64,000 bases of DNA, from positions 8,280,501 to 8,344,500 of the forward strand of contig OX327690.1 in the NCBI GenBank assembly GCA_946807835.1, read 5' to 3'. Numbering within the stretch: position 1 is the stretch's first letter; each line of letters begins with the position of its first letter. A model generated the notes under the pieces. It saw only the letters and a program-made list of their open reading frames with translations, made no database searches and was not told the DNA's origin. Shown one piece after another: positions 46,226-57,604 of this stretch. The translations under genes and the position numbers were made by a program. Origin of the DNA: Ailanthus altissimus (taxonomy: Eukaryota; Streptophyta; Magnoliopsida; Sapindales; Simaroubaceae).

Positions 46226-46840
46226 TTATTATTTATAATATTTATTTATTATGTATAGTATAATTAATTTTTATTGTTTATTTAAGATCATATTTATATT
46301 TGTTTAAATTTAAATTTGTTATTAAAATTATATTTTTAGTTTATTTAATTATATTGTTTGTTAATTATTTAAGTTAAATATATTATTTATTTAATTTTTG
46401 TAATAATTATTGCATGTGATCCCATTGATAGTTTTTATTTAATTTAAGATATTATTTATTGTGTTTGTAAAATAGATAAATAATATGGTTAAAGTAAATA
46501 ATTATCAAATAATATGATTTAAGTAAAATAAATATAATTTTAATAAAAAATAAAAATTTTAAAATTTGAATAAATATTAATTTAAATTTAAATAAATAAT
46601 ATAAATTAATTATGGCATGTGTAATAAAATAAAATAATAAATAAATGAGTTATAAAATAAAATAAGATAAATAAAAAACTTAATAAATACCGTAAATACT
46701 ATTAAAATAATGAAAAGGGTACATTTTCAGTTTCACTTTTGAATTACTAAGCTAGAAGAATTAGAAAATTTTAAAATTAACTAAATATGAAAACAACCCC
46801 CACAAATTGATTATTTATGAAATATTCCCAAATTTAAACT
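46226..46840. repeat. AT-rich palindromic repeat, copy 2
   Basis: Inverted relative to copy 1 at 40985-41500, with a shared centre TAATAATTATTGCATGTG (46401-46418) and shared arms such as TTTAAATTTAAATTTG. The two copies flank the SIRE-like relic. Confidence 0.45.
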
Positions 46841-46958
46841 ACAAAAGATTTAAGAGCTGTTGGGTTTGTATGCAGCCCAAATCTGCACTAAAGAAGGTGC
46901 CAATGTCAATACCTCAGAATTTCCAAATATAGGAGGCCGCACGATGTTCGAGTGAGAA

Positions 46959-47349
46959 TCATTCAGATTCAGAATAAGAGGCCACAAGCACAATCTGCTT
47001 GCCAACATTTTTGCCAGAAAACAACCCAACAAAAGCAGCCGGAGCAGAGTCCAGCCCTTCAATAATGTCTTCAATGTAAACGATTTTTCCTTGCTTGTAA
47101 TTATTGATAACATGCTCTAGGAAGCGTGGGTATAGATGCAAGTAATCACTTTGTAAGAATCCTTTCATTGTGATTCGCTTTGTTACAAGATTGAACAAGT
47201 TATGAATGCCTTGGGGATCATAGTAGCTATGAAGAGACACCATTCCACAAACAGCAATTCGCCCATGATCCCTCATGTTCATCAATGCTCCATCTAGCAT
47301 TTTACCTCCCACGTTATCAAAGTAAATATCAATGCCTTTGGGGAAGCAT
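46959..47349 (-). CDS. 2-alkenal / double-bond reductase, terminal exon
   Basis: C-terminal exon of an NADP-dependent alkenal double-bond reductase (MDR superfamily, leukotriene B4 12-hydroxydehydrogenase-like). These enzymes reduce reactive alpha,beta-unsaturated carbonyls in the cytosol. The exon encodes CFPKGIDIYFDNVGGKML, then GRIAVCGMVSLHSYYD, KRITMKGFLQSDYLHLYPRF and FSGKNVGKQIVLVA, ending at TGA 46959-46961. The upstream edge is a good acceptor (TGTGTTAACAG, AG at 47350-47351), with a split codon before Cys. The frame is undamaged. The earlier exons (cofactor-binding and N-terminal parts) were not found in the next 16 kb upstream. It is either a fragment or the end of a gene broken up by insertions. 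Confidence 0.75.
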
Positions 47350-49640
47350 CTGTTAACACATGATATATACAAAACCCACATTAGTTACCACTTCAAATAA
47401 ATATATAACATAAAAACCTCCAAATTAGTACACTCATGTTATAACTCTATATAAATATTACAAGTCAATATGAATATGTATATATATATAGGTCTTCTCT
47501 CCGAACTTCCGAAAGTTAAGAAACAAACATGCAGATATTCATAGGCTGAAATTAATTAGCTAAGTCTCTCAGCAACATTGTGGAATCATCCTTTCCCTAT
47601 CATCTGCTGGAAGACCTGCTCTTAGATTTTCGCTGCTGCCCACTGGTGAAACCCAGCTGATTCCTCCTCCTTTGTCATTGATTATTATCATGAAGATTGA
47701 TTGATATTCTCATAGAAGAGGAATCTATTTCTCTAACTATCCTAAGTTGAATTTATTTTTCTCATCAAAGATGCTGATGTGTATAGACAATAATGTGTAT
47801 ACAGTAAGTCAGTATCAATCCATTTTTTGATTGATCATCGTCATATTCTTGAAACTGACTTTTAAATTGTATTGTTAGTATTATAATGTTCAATAACAGG
47901 ATAGAATTTCCTGTTATTATCTGCATTAAAATGTTTAATATTTGAGTCAACTCAACAATTTTCTAAATCTTCAGAAAGATTTTCTATCTCAAGTGTGATA
48001 AAAGACAAGTAATACTTCTGTTTGGTTGCCTAAAAACCCAAAGAAAATATGTAATATCTAGGCAGAAAATATGCTTTTTGTTCCCAAAATTTCAAATTGT
48101 CAAACAAATGTTTTAAGTTATCATCATTCTAGTTAAATTCAGTAAAACGTTTAATGTACTCCTCACTTAAGTTGGTCTTGTGTAGAATTTAAGCAGTGAT
48201 GCAGATATAAAAAAGATAAAATAACAACTTACATGGGCACGTAGACAAGCGGTAAGAGAGTGGTGCAACTTATTTGGCTTAGCAAATCAGTTTTAGTCTA
48301 TAGATGAATCCAACGGTCATAATTGAACATCTACATATTTCTTAACTTCCAGACTTCTGAGGAGAGAAGGGCTATAAATATATATAAAAAAGAGTTTGCT
48401 CAAGTCAGGTCTCCCCGTAACTTGACAATTATCTGAACTTTAGATCTCAATCCTTAAGACACATTCAAGGGATGAGACTATTATGTCATTAAGAAAGTGG
48501 ACAAATCAAATAATTTTCTTATCTTGTCAACTCACTTAATTTACTGTCTCTAAGTTCTACCCCTCTGCTTCTCCTTTCTTCTAAGTTCTACCCCTCTCCT
48601 TCCATCACAGTTTGAACCCCTCTTTATAACTTTATTATCTCTCACTCTCTTTGGAAAAGATTTTTCATTCTCTCATCTGCTTCTGGCATCTCTATCTTCA
48701 GCTTTTTTACTTCAGTTTAAATAAATGGATACTTATTTATTTATAGAACACATTACTTGAACAATTTTGTTTAGATCCTTTTATAATGTTTATGAGTCAA
48801 AACAGAAATTGGAATTACAATCTCAATGAAGAAACCGCAAGTGGTCTCAAACAAGAGAATGGAATAAAAGATGAGAAACATAAAGATTGAAAATAAAAAT
48901 AGAGCAGAGAAAATCAAAATATTAGTTGTTTAAAATTACATATCACAATTTTACAAGTGAGAGATTGAAATAGAGAGAACCACGACAGACAGGATAGGAA
49001 AGGTGAAGTGAAACTTCTTGAATAAAGTGGTTTGACGGAAAAAGAAAAAAAAAAAAAAACATGAAAAGTTTCGCTTGTTTCCTTTTCTTTTTCTCTCTCA
49101 CGCCCATGTTCTTTCATCTTGCCTCTTTATCTTATTCTCTGTCTCTTTCACTTTGTTGTTTTTCACATGATAAATAATTGAATAAATTCATTTGCTCCAC
49201 ATATTGGTGACCATGTTAAAATTTACAAATACAATAATGGAATAATCCATTTTGATGACCATTCACTAATGAAACCATTTTGATGACCATTCACTAATGA
49301 AACGATGCTGATTACAAAACAGAAAAGAAAAATAGTTGGAAGTTGGAAAAGAAGAATCGAAAGACTATACTCTCATTTTTCAATTGTGTGCTACTCAGGT
49401 AGAGTTATTCAACCGAAAGAAGAATTTAGTAGAATGGATGAGTGAGAGACAGACAAGAACAACACATAAAAGACAACCGTGGCTACTAACAAGACAAGAC
49501 GTCATTCATCAAATTAATTTCTTAAATGTATTCAAGTAATTTAACTTTGCATCGCAACCTTTCATACATTACGAGATTTGAAATCTAGATAATTGTTACA
49601 TTCTGGGAGACTAGAGCTGAGCAAGATTATATATGTATAC
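47350..49640. other. non-coding DNA upstream of the reductase exon
   Basis: It starts with intron-like sequence. I looked for the missing reductase exons on the minus strand and saw none. A TA repeat is at about 47477-47490. Short open frames (47765-47950, 48914-49117, 49336-49539) have no family features. Confidence 0.4.
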
Positions 49641-49660
49641 ATAAGAAAATGATCTAGTGG

Positions 49661-49800
49661 GTTACGTAGCTCACTATATGGTGAGCAATACTGCCACATG
49701 ACGCTATCTAGTTAATCCATAACTCTAGCATTGTATATGATATACTACAAAATTACACCACGTGTCCAAGTGCTTACCATATAGTAAGCTACATTGCTCA
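49661..49800. repeat. short inverted repeat
   Basis: GTAGCTCACTATATGGTGAGCAAT-type sequence at 49666-49690 reappears inverted at about 49770-49800 (TTACCATATAGTAAGCTAC). About 140 bp overall; possibly a small MITE. Confidence 0.35.
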
Positions 49801-50384
49801 CTAAAACAAAACTTTGTGTGTGTGTATATGCTTTTTGTTTTATGAGAGTTTCCTAGAGGTAAATATCATAAATCTAAGACAGTAAGTTTAGGAGCTTTTA
49901 AGGGATAATTATGGCTAGTTTTTCTACTACCACTATCTCATATGGTATTGGATGATTTTTAGTCAATACTTTTATAACCGTATCCCTATTAAAGATTTGA
50001 GGTCTTATAATCATATGGTGACATAATCGTGTTTCTAGGACATTAAACTAATTCCTTAGTAGCTATAAGGTTATAGACAACATGGACACCCTGGACATGA
50101 AAATTGTATGAGAATTTAGGTCACAAATAAAAAAATCTCTTGCTAGTCACCACAGACCAAAAAACATAACCATAAAGATCATTACTACAAAGTCTACCAA
50201 GCATAGGACATAAAAATGACGTAGAGCTTATAGATATAGAAATCTATATAAACTATGAAGATGAAGAGGCTTGTTGGACATCCTATTCAAATGTCAATTA
50301 AACTCCGTTTGGATAATAACCTTGCCAAACATATGACAAGAGAGGCAGTCCTTACTTAGAGCCTGCTCTATATTGCCTTACTTA

Positions 50385-50801
50385 GGGCATGTTTAGTATG
50401 ACTTTTCTATAGGCTAAAAGAGCTTTTGTAATGTCAAAAGCTTTACTGAAATCCTTTTGAGGTGTTTAGTTGTGAATCAGATAAGAACTTTTGGAATTAA
50501 AAGAACTATTTTGTCTACACTAGAAGAAGCTCAAATTTTGTGCTTTAGAGAGTAGAGGTTAAAGAGTTTTTTCATTGTTTAATTATCTAAAAATAACCTC
50601 TTTTTAATTTTAATTTTAAAAGTTTTACTTTAATTCTCTTATAACATAACTTATAAAAACTTATCTATTATAGTAATTACACAATTTTTCTTAAAAACTA
50701 TAAGTGACAACCAAACGATTAATAACTATTTCTATAAAAGCTCTATTAGTGTAAGCTCTATTTAGAGAAGCTCTACCTAAAAAATCACACCAAACAAGCC
50801 C
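50385..50801. mobile_element. Tourist-like (PIF/Harbinger) MITE
   Basis: 417 bp, with terminal inverted repeats GGGCATGTTTAGTATGA and (inverted) GGGCTTGTTTGGTGTGA, flanked by TTA on both sides (50382-50384, 50802-50804). It is non-coding and AT-rich. The repeat ends and 3-bp TTA duplication fit PIF/Harbinger-derived MITEs. Confidence 0.75.
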
Positions 50802-50804
50802 TTA

Positions 50805-51231
50805 ATGAATTATAGGACCCAAAATATACTTTCCGAGATTCCGTACAAATACACACATGCTCATAAATCATAGACTGCTTTCAAGAGAAAAACATTAATT
50901 TGTAATCACTTGTATAGAGAGATTATGGTCTTAAGCCTTCAACCAAGGAAAGCTCACTCTGAATACCTTTCTTGTACCAGTGGCCAAATTAAAGAGGTAA
51001 TGCATTAACAGAAAAGGAAATATATTAAACATATTGTGACTACAATGACTGCATCAGAATTTAATCTCATCTCAGTGGATGATGCCAAAGCTTACTTCCA
51101 TTAGATTTTCAAAGTAAAACATTTCATTAGCATTATCTTTATAAATAAAAGAAAATTATGTGCTCATACTTTTTGAAAAGATCACAATAACTAGTATGAC
51201 AAGGTTGTTAATGATGAAATTGAGATGTTGG
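50805..51231. other. non-coding spacer
   Basis: Nothing recognised. Confidence 0.4.
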
Positions 51232-51373
51232 AACATATGATGCAACTATTTTGAAGATAGTCTATCATGAAGTTATACACCAAACATATGATGCAGCTAT
51301 AATCTATCATGCAGTTATGCACAAAACATATGATGCAACTATTTTGAAGATAATCTATTGTAAAGTTATACAC
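51232..51373. repeat. degenerate minisatellite, three units
   Basis: Three tandem units begin ACATATGATGCA (about 51234, 51290, 51328), continue with a GCTAT/ACTATTTTGAAGAT segment and end CTATCATGAAGTTATACAC-like. Unit length varies between about 40 and 56 bp through internal deletion of TTTTGAAGAT. The 60-codon frame over it is repeat-derived. Confidence 0.65.
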
Positions 51374-52288
51374 TGTTATATAGCTTCAAATATAAATTTC
51401 ACAACAGGTGGCCTTAGATAATACAAGTGCTATATACATAAAATAGAGTTTTACTTTAATTTTATAGGAAAACTTGGTGTTCCGTTTTCTAATGGTACTC
51501 GAAATCATAGAAAATGATATAGCAATTTTCAATAACTTCAAAATTAGAAAGTGAGTGTTGGACTTGGGTGGTCTGCCCATAATGGGTCGACCTGGTCCAA
51601 TACCTATACGATAAAATGCTAACATTTTTTTGACTATGAATGAAAACCAACCACTTTTGATAGGTTATTTTATCCAAAGAAAATGGATGAGGGATTATCT
51701 CAATCCATTATCCACAAAATGTGAAAGAGAGTTACAGCAATTTGGATAGAGACATATTTTCCTTGAGAAGAGAAAAAAGATGCGAAGATAAAGCAAGAAA
51801 GACAGAGTTTGGGCACACAATAATCCAACAGGCTCTTGCATTGTGATCTAAGGGAATTTTCCATTCTCCAACCCAGAAAGGCAATTACATAATCTCGTCC
51901 GAAAGGTATTATCTAAATTTCGTTTATCGTATGATTTACTTAATACATGCAATTCTACATTGGTATTAGCTATTGTACATTATGCCATGGAACTTGTACA
52001 AGTAAATTTCTTTGCACTTAGAACTTGTATGAATGGCATGATCACAATCACACATTCTTAAGGCCATGAAATTCAAACTGTAAGGACTTGAATATATAAA
52101 CATTACTTAATGTATTTTGGTTTGGTGAAATGTGGCCTACGTTATGAGAACTTTGAACCCCTAGTTATGAACTTGAATCTTTTTCTTCTCATAAATTGTC
52201 ATAGAGTGATCCAATCATTTCAAGCTTAGTACCATTGGAAAGTGCATTTAGAGAGCTTTTCAAGGATATATTATACGCACAATTTGGA
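51374..52288. other. non-coding spacer
   Basis: No gene recognised. The frames at 51386-51677 overlap each other and show no family features. Confidence 0.4.
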
Positions 52289-52374
52289 TAAGAAGAGAGA
52301 AAGAGCAGATTTAAGTTTTGGCTTCATTAGGTAAGAAGAGAGAATGAGCAGATTTAAGTTTTGGCTTCATTAGG
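52289..52374. repeat. 43-bp tandem duplication
   Basis: TAAGAAGAGAGAAAGAGCAG... at 52289-52331 is repeated at 52332-52374 with one mismatch; a recent slippage-type duplication. Confidence 0.85.
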
Positions 52375-52582
52375 TTTTTCTAGTTTTTAGGGAAGATGAT
52401 GAACAATTACAGTCTGCAACCAATCTCCCTAGAAATCTCCCTTCTTAGGGCTCGTGATCCTCATCTCTTTATCATATTGAAAGCCAAAAGCATGGTTGAA
52501 TGCAGCAAGAAAAATTAGGTGGTGAGTGAAGATCACCTAATCACCTTCCCAAGTGCACGAGGCCCACGCATTGCCTTCCATG

Positions 52583-52698
52583 TGTCACGGGCCGGGTGTT
52601 TTTCATTGACCCAAAAAACTAGTCTGTTAGGTAATGTTGCCTATCCGCCTATATATACCCAAGATCCACCCAATTTTTATTTGATGTGAAATGTGACA
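52583..52698 (-). repeat. TRIM 3' LTR
   Basis: Starts TGTCACGGGCCGGGTG and ends GAAATGTGACA; it matches 52940-53056. Confidence 0.85.
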
Positions 52699-52939
52699 TT
52701 CTCTTTCATCCAATCATGTGATGCCCTCGGAGTTACCCATTTCCTCGGAGTTAAGGGACCCACTACCTATGTGACAATTCCTATTAGGACTCAAGACACA
52801 GGATTTTCAGGGCCTACTTGGCTCATAATGCCCATCTCCCTAGGGACATGGAGAACCCACTTCCCACATGACAATTTTTATTTGGGCGATTTTGTGGATC
52901 CACATGGGAATGAGAATTCGAGTCTGCTCTGATATCACT

Positions 52940-53056
52940 TGTCACGAGCCGAGTGCTTGCCATTGACCCAAAAGACTAGCCTATTAGGTAATATTGCCTA
53001 CCCGCTCATATATATCCAAGATCCACCTAATTTTTTATTCAATGTGGGACGTGACA
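52940..53056 (-). repeat. TRIM 5' LTR
   Basis: Starts TGTCACGAGCCGAGTG and ends GGGACGTGACA; it is adjacent to the primer-binding site on its left. Confidence 0.85.
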
Positions 53057-55852
53057 CAACTCTAATTTTGGCGTTGTTTACTACAGCTGACTTAAAATTT
53101 AATTTAATTTAATTTTCTTTCATTATTTTAAATTTTAATTTTTCAAAAATGTTAAATATTTTTTAGTTATTTAATAATTTCAAACCATTGAAGAATATAA
53201 AAAGAATTATAAATTTTGAAAAAAATTAGTTTTGAATAATTTAAAGTGTGCTTGAGGGTAATGTTTTTCAATAGGTGCAATCGAAAGAATTGGAAATGTA
53301 CTCTTTTAAATATAAATGTTTATACATAATGTAATATCTATTTACAGCTTACATAGATGGGTAATGCAATAAAGAATTTTTAAAAATTAAAATACAAAAG
53401 TTCCCTCTGTGTGTGACAATAAACCTACATTTATAGACTTCAGCACCTAAAACGAATAAGTGTCCAACGTAGACACTTTTCGAATGCATGGAAAAGGCAA
53501 CATATGTCTTTATACTAGCACTGTTGAAACAATGTTCAAATTGAACTCTAAATTATTGGTAAAGCTTAATAGTGGTATATTTAAATTTCACAAAAATTTA
53601 AAGTAAGATCAAGTTAGCAAAGGAGTGTCATATTTCATCCGGCATAAGACGAACCATATTACACTTGGTAGACATTCTAGTCACCATAATGCAAGACACG
53701 TGATTATGTACACATGACAATTAAATTTTAACAAATTTAATCATAAATGAGACTTGTTTGAGTTTCTTTGTGAAATTTAAATTGAGATTAAAATTGCAAA
53801 AGGGTGTCACGTTATGTATTAGCATAAGGCGAACCATTGCCCTTGACATGCACTATAGTTGTTTCACTAGTCATGGAAAAGAACTTTAGTATCAAGAAAT
53901 TGGCTAAAAGAATCCTTAAAAGAAGACGAGTCTTTGAATGTGGCGATGCACATAATTATAAAGTATAAGAAAACCTTGTGGACAATATTTCATTTTCTAA
54001 AGAAAAACTTTTATTATCAATTGATTAGGTTTTAGTCCTTCATTTTATTTGCTTATTATGAACAAGAACTATTTTTTATTTAAAGACTTGTCATTTGATA
54101 TTATGTTTATGACGGAAATAAATAGTATGTTTATATATCACATTCTTTCTTTTTAAATGGGAGTTTTTATTTATTAAAATGTTATAGGAATAAGTAAATA
54201 AAACTAACATTTTGTGCAATAAACTAAAAATATGATGATTTAATATTTAAAAAGAATATTAGAAGCCTTTACGATTTTTCAAATCCAATCTTTATATTAA
54301 CTCGTTATGTTTTTTGGTTTTGTATTTGTAACAAAATAAATAAACATGTATAATATTAGAAATTATGCTAGAATTGGTTATAAGTTATGTACATAACATA
54401 CTTATGTACTCAAATATTATTTATCCACCCCTACATAAGTTACATAGCATGGGTTACCTACTGAAATATTGTTAGGAGCCCCATGTACAGTATAATGTGT
54501 ACAAGACTAGATATTAATAATATTTTAAGATTAGTGTCAATACCAATCAAATTATGGACACAAACATTAACATGTTGTCAAGAGAAGTTTTGTGAACTAT
54601 TCAAACATACAAACTACTCTTTGCATCAAACAAAAAGGTGATTTGCACTTATATGTAGACACCAATCAGGGAGGCAATCATGATAAATGAAATCGACCTC
54701 AAGATATGCATTCTTGATTAATAGTGTTTTTGCATAATGGAGTAGTAAAAAAGCAAACATGCACAAACTTCAATAACAATAAAGAGTGGGTATATGACAT
54801 GTTTAGCATAAATGCAAGAGGGGATTTGGCTAAAATTCTTGAAGGATTTTGATATCATCATTGATTGTGCATTTTGACAGCCAAACAACATTATCTTTTA
54901 CAGGAGATATCTATTACCTGAGTAAACTAAAATAGATAAAGACTAAATATAAAATTGAGTAATATTGTAGCACAAAGGATGTGTGTAAACAACACATATT
55001 TACATCTCAAATGATGGTGAATCCACAAAGACAAGAAATGTTTATACTAGACTTGTAAGATCTTTGAGAATGCATAAATTATAATATTATACTTGATGAA
55101 ATTTTTACAGGATATTTCATCTATATATATTAGCATATTACGCACATGAGATGATAAAAGATATATCATCAAATAATAACAGATTTTCTTACACAAGCAG
55201 TTGCTAGAAAGGAAAGTTAAGATGAGATACAAAATTAAAAGCTAAGAAATTAGATATATTCTCTTGGAACTTATATTTACTTCTATAATTATGGGTCACC
55301 TTGACTAGGTCAAGATGAGGTTCATTTTCAAGTTGACATCTAAACCGACCAAAATATATCCACCATCATGAAAACCTATTTTATCCAAATGTGAGTTTTG
55401 CAACTTGACACTTTGTAAAAGTGAGTTTATTGAGAACTCAGGTTAAGCACCTTAGTAGAGACTAAACTAAATTGTACAATGAAATGATTAGACATATGCT
55501 CTTTCAAAAGAGAATCCATTATAGCACGTGAATTGTACCACTGTGACCAATATAAGGAAATAAGCGAATGGATCACCATTTTCTCATTTTATAAGTTCCT
55601 TCGAGATCAAATAAAACCTTGTTAAGTGTTTTTAATTACTATAAACTATATTTTGAAAGGAGGATTAATGTTAGCTACTTTAGCATGTTATTTATGGCTA
55701 CGATATTATTTAGTTTATGAAACATATATAAGGAAATAATTATCTTGGAACCGAGAGATATGAGTAGGATAGAAAGATTTGATTTCCTACATTTGACTTA
55801 CGTATTCACTAATCAACCAGTTATATAATCCGTAGGAGAATAAATACAATTT
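53057..55852. other. non-coding AT-rich region
   Basis: No gene recognised. Two related blocks about 195 bp apart (53613-53680 and 53800-53865) share AAAG-GTGTCA, GCATAAG-CGAACCAT and GACAT-CTA, indicating an old duplication. Confidence 0.4.
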
Positions 55853-56104
55853 TGAATGCATATTGAAAAATAATTGTATTAACCATACTGATTTTTTACA
55901 AGAGCCTCTATTGGGCTTATATACAGAAAGATTACAGTAAGTAAAAAGAGAAGCTAACTAATTTTAGAAAAACTATAATAATAATCCTTGATTCTCTCTC
56001 AAATACATCCCTAAACTTAAGGAAACAAATATTACAGCTGGTAATGATTCTCTAAACTTAAGGAAACAAATATTTATAGCTGGTGAAAATCTTTATTTTC
56101 CACA
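55853..56104 (-). repeat. 3' LTR of Tork-like copia element
   Basis: The minus strand begins TGTGGAAAATAAAG after the polypurine tract. It has a TATA box TATATAA (55917-55923), and the far end is tentatively CAATATGCATTCA at 55853. The left boundary is uncertain because the second LTR is not in the window. Confidence 0.55.
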
Positions 56105-56113
56105 CTCCCCCTC
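56105..56113 (-). other. polypurine tract of Tork-like element
   Basis: The minus strand reads GAGGGGGAG directly after the pol stop codon (TGA, 56112-56114) and before the LTR. Confidence 0.8.
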
Positions 56114-57595
56114 AAGCTGGTGAATATGAATCATCCATTCCCAGCTTGATAATAATTTCTTGAAATGTAGTACTGTTAAGCCCTTTCGTAAGAACATCTA
56201 CCAGTTGAACTCCTGTGGGGACATATGGTGTACAAATTAAACCGCTTTCTAGTTTTTCCTTGATAAAGTGCCTATCTATCTCAATATGCTTAGTTCGATC
56301 GTGTTGTACTGGATTATGTGCAATACTAATTGCTGACTTATTGTCGCAGTAGTCTCATTGGTCCATTCCATCTAATCTTCAAGTCTTCTAGTATAATTTT
56401 TAACCATAACAATTCACAAACTCCTTGTGCCATGGCCCTAAACTCAACTTTTGCACTTAACCGAGCTACAACATTTTGCTTCTTGCTTCGCTACGTTATC
56501 AAATTACCTCCAAGAAAAGTACAGTAGCCTGAAGTAGATCTTCGATCTACAGGAGACCCTGCATAATCTGCATCAATGTAAGCTTCAAGAACGAGCTTGG
56601 AGTTCCTTTTAAACATTATCCCTTTTCCCGGATTAGTTTTTAAGTAACGAAGTACTCTGTAGACAGCTTGAAGATGGATCTCCTTGAGGTCATGCATAAA
56701 TTGACTAATGACGCTCACAGCATATGCTATGTCTGGCCATGTGTGGGCAAGATAGATGAGTTTTTCGACTAATCTCTGGTACATCTCCCTGTCTATTGAT
56801 CGATCTCCAATAGCCTCTCCAAGTTTATGATTTTGTTCAATAGGTGTTGCAATTGGTTTGCTTGCTAGCATCCCTATTTCTCTAAGAGGATCTGTGACAT
56901 TTTTACTGCGAAATAAAGATTCCTTGTCTAGAATGAGCTATTTCAATCCCTAGGAAATATTTTAATCTTCCCAAATCTTTTATCTCAAATTCCTTGATCA
57001 GACAATTTTTCAAAGCTTGCTTTTCCTTCTCATCATTTCCAATCACAATTATGTCGTCCACGTAGACTATCAAGGCCGTAATTCCCCCTGAGGTTGAGTA
57101 TTTGATGAAAAGTGTATGGTCTCCCTGACTTTGCTTGTATCCTGTAGCTAACATCACCTTAGTAAATCTTCCAAACTAGGCACGTGGAGATTGTTTCAAG
57201 CCATACAAAGCTTTTCTTAACCTGCATACCTTATTCCCCTCAACTCCTCCAAATCTTGGTGGAATGCTCATGTAGATTTCTTCTTCCAAATCACCATGAA
57301 GAAAGGCATTCTTCACATCATACTGTTGTAATCCCCAACTAAAGTTGGCCGCTAATGACAGTAAGATCCTCACAGTGTTCATTTTTGCCACTGGAGCAAA
57401 AGTCTCTTGATAATCCACTCCATATGTTTGAGTGTACCCCTTAGCGACTAGCCTTACTTTGTAGCGCTCTAATGATCCATCAGCCTTAAACTTCAAGGAG
57501 AAAACCCACTTACAACCTACTGTTTTCTTTCCATTTGGTAGATCAGCTAATTCCCATGTCCCATTCTTTTCTAGTGCATCCATTTCCACTCTCAT
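56112..57595 (-). pseudogene. pol: copia reverse transcriptase and RNase H
   Basis: [71 protein letters not shown] then a TAG where Trp is expected, and catalytic YVDDIIVIGND (57060-57030 region). RNase H: WPDIAYAVSVISQFM, EAYIDADYAGSPVDRRST, GYCTFLGGN, then a further Trp-to-TAG and a frameshift before the C-terminal part, which ends MDDSYSPA at 56114. Most catalytic residues are present, but the frame is broken at several points. Confidence 0.88.
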
Positions 57596-57604
57596 GGCTT
57601 TCCT

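Larger units (their letters stand above)
52583..53056 (-). mobile_element. complete TRIM retrotransposon
   Basis: Two 116-117 bp LTRs flank a 241-bp interior without coding capacity. Minus-strand LTR: TGTCACGTCCCACATTG ... CTCGTGACA. The right LTR (52940-53056) is the 5' one: on the minus strand it is followed by a primer site TGATATCAGAGC (52926-52937). The left LTR (52583-52698) is preceded by purine-rich GATGAAAGAGAA (52699-52710). A TATA-like TATATATG lies in the LTR at about 53008-53015. The LTRs differ at about 20% of sites, so the insertion is old. No clear target duplication remains. The 79-codon frame across it is not a gene. Confidence 0.85.

Noticed and set aside
48914..49117. Open frame rich in Phe/Ser/Lys
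   Set aside because: Caused by a poly-purine/poly-pyrimidine stretch; no conserved motif.
51232..51373. Short direct repeats as a CRISPR-like array
   Set aside because: Units are contiguous and variable, without unique spacers, and the DNA is plant nuclear.
52693..52932. 79-codon open frame
   Set aside because: It lies across the interior of a TRIM element, which does not code for protein.
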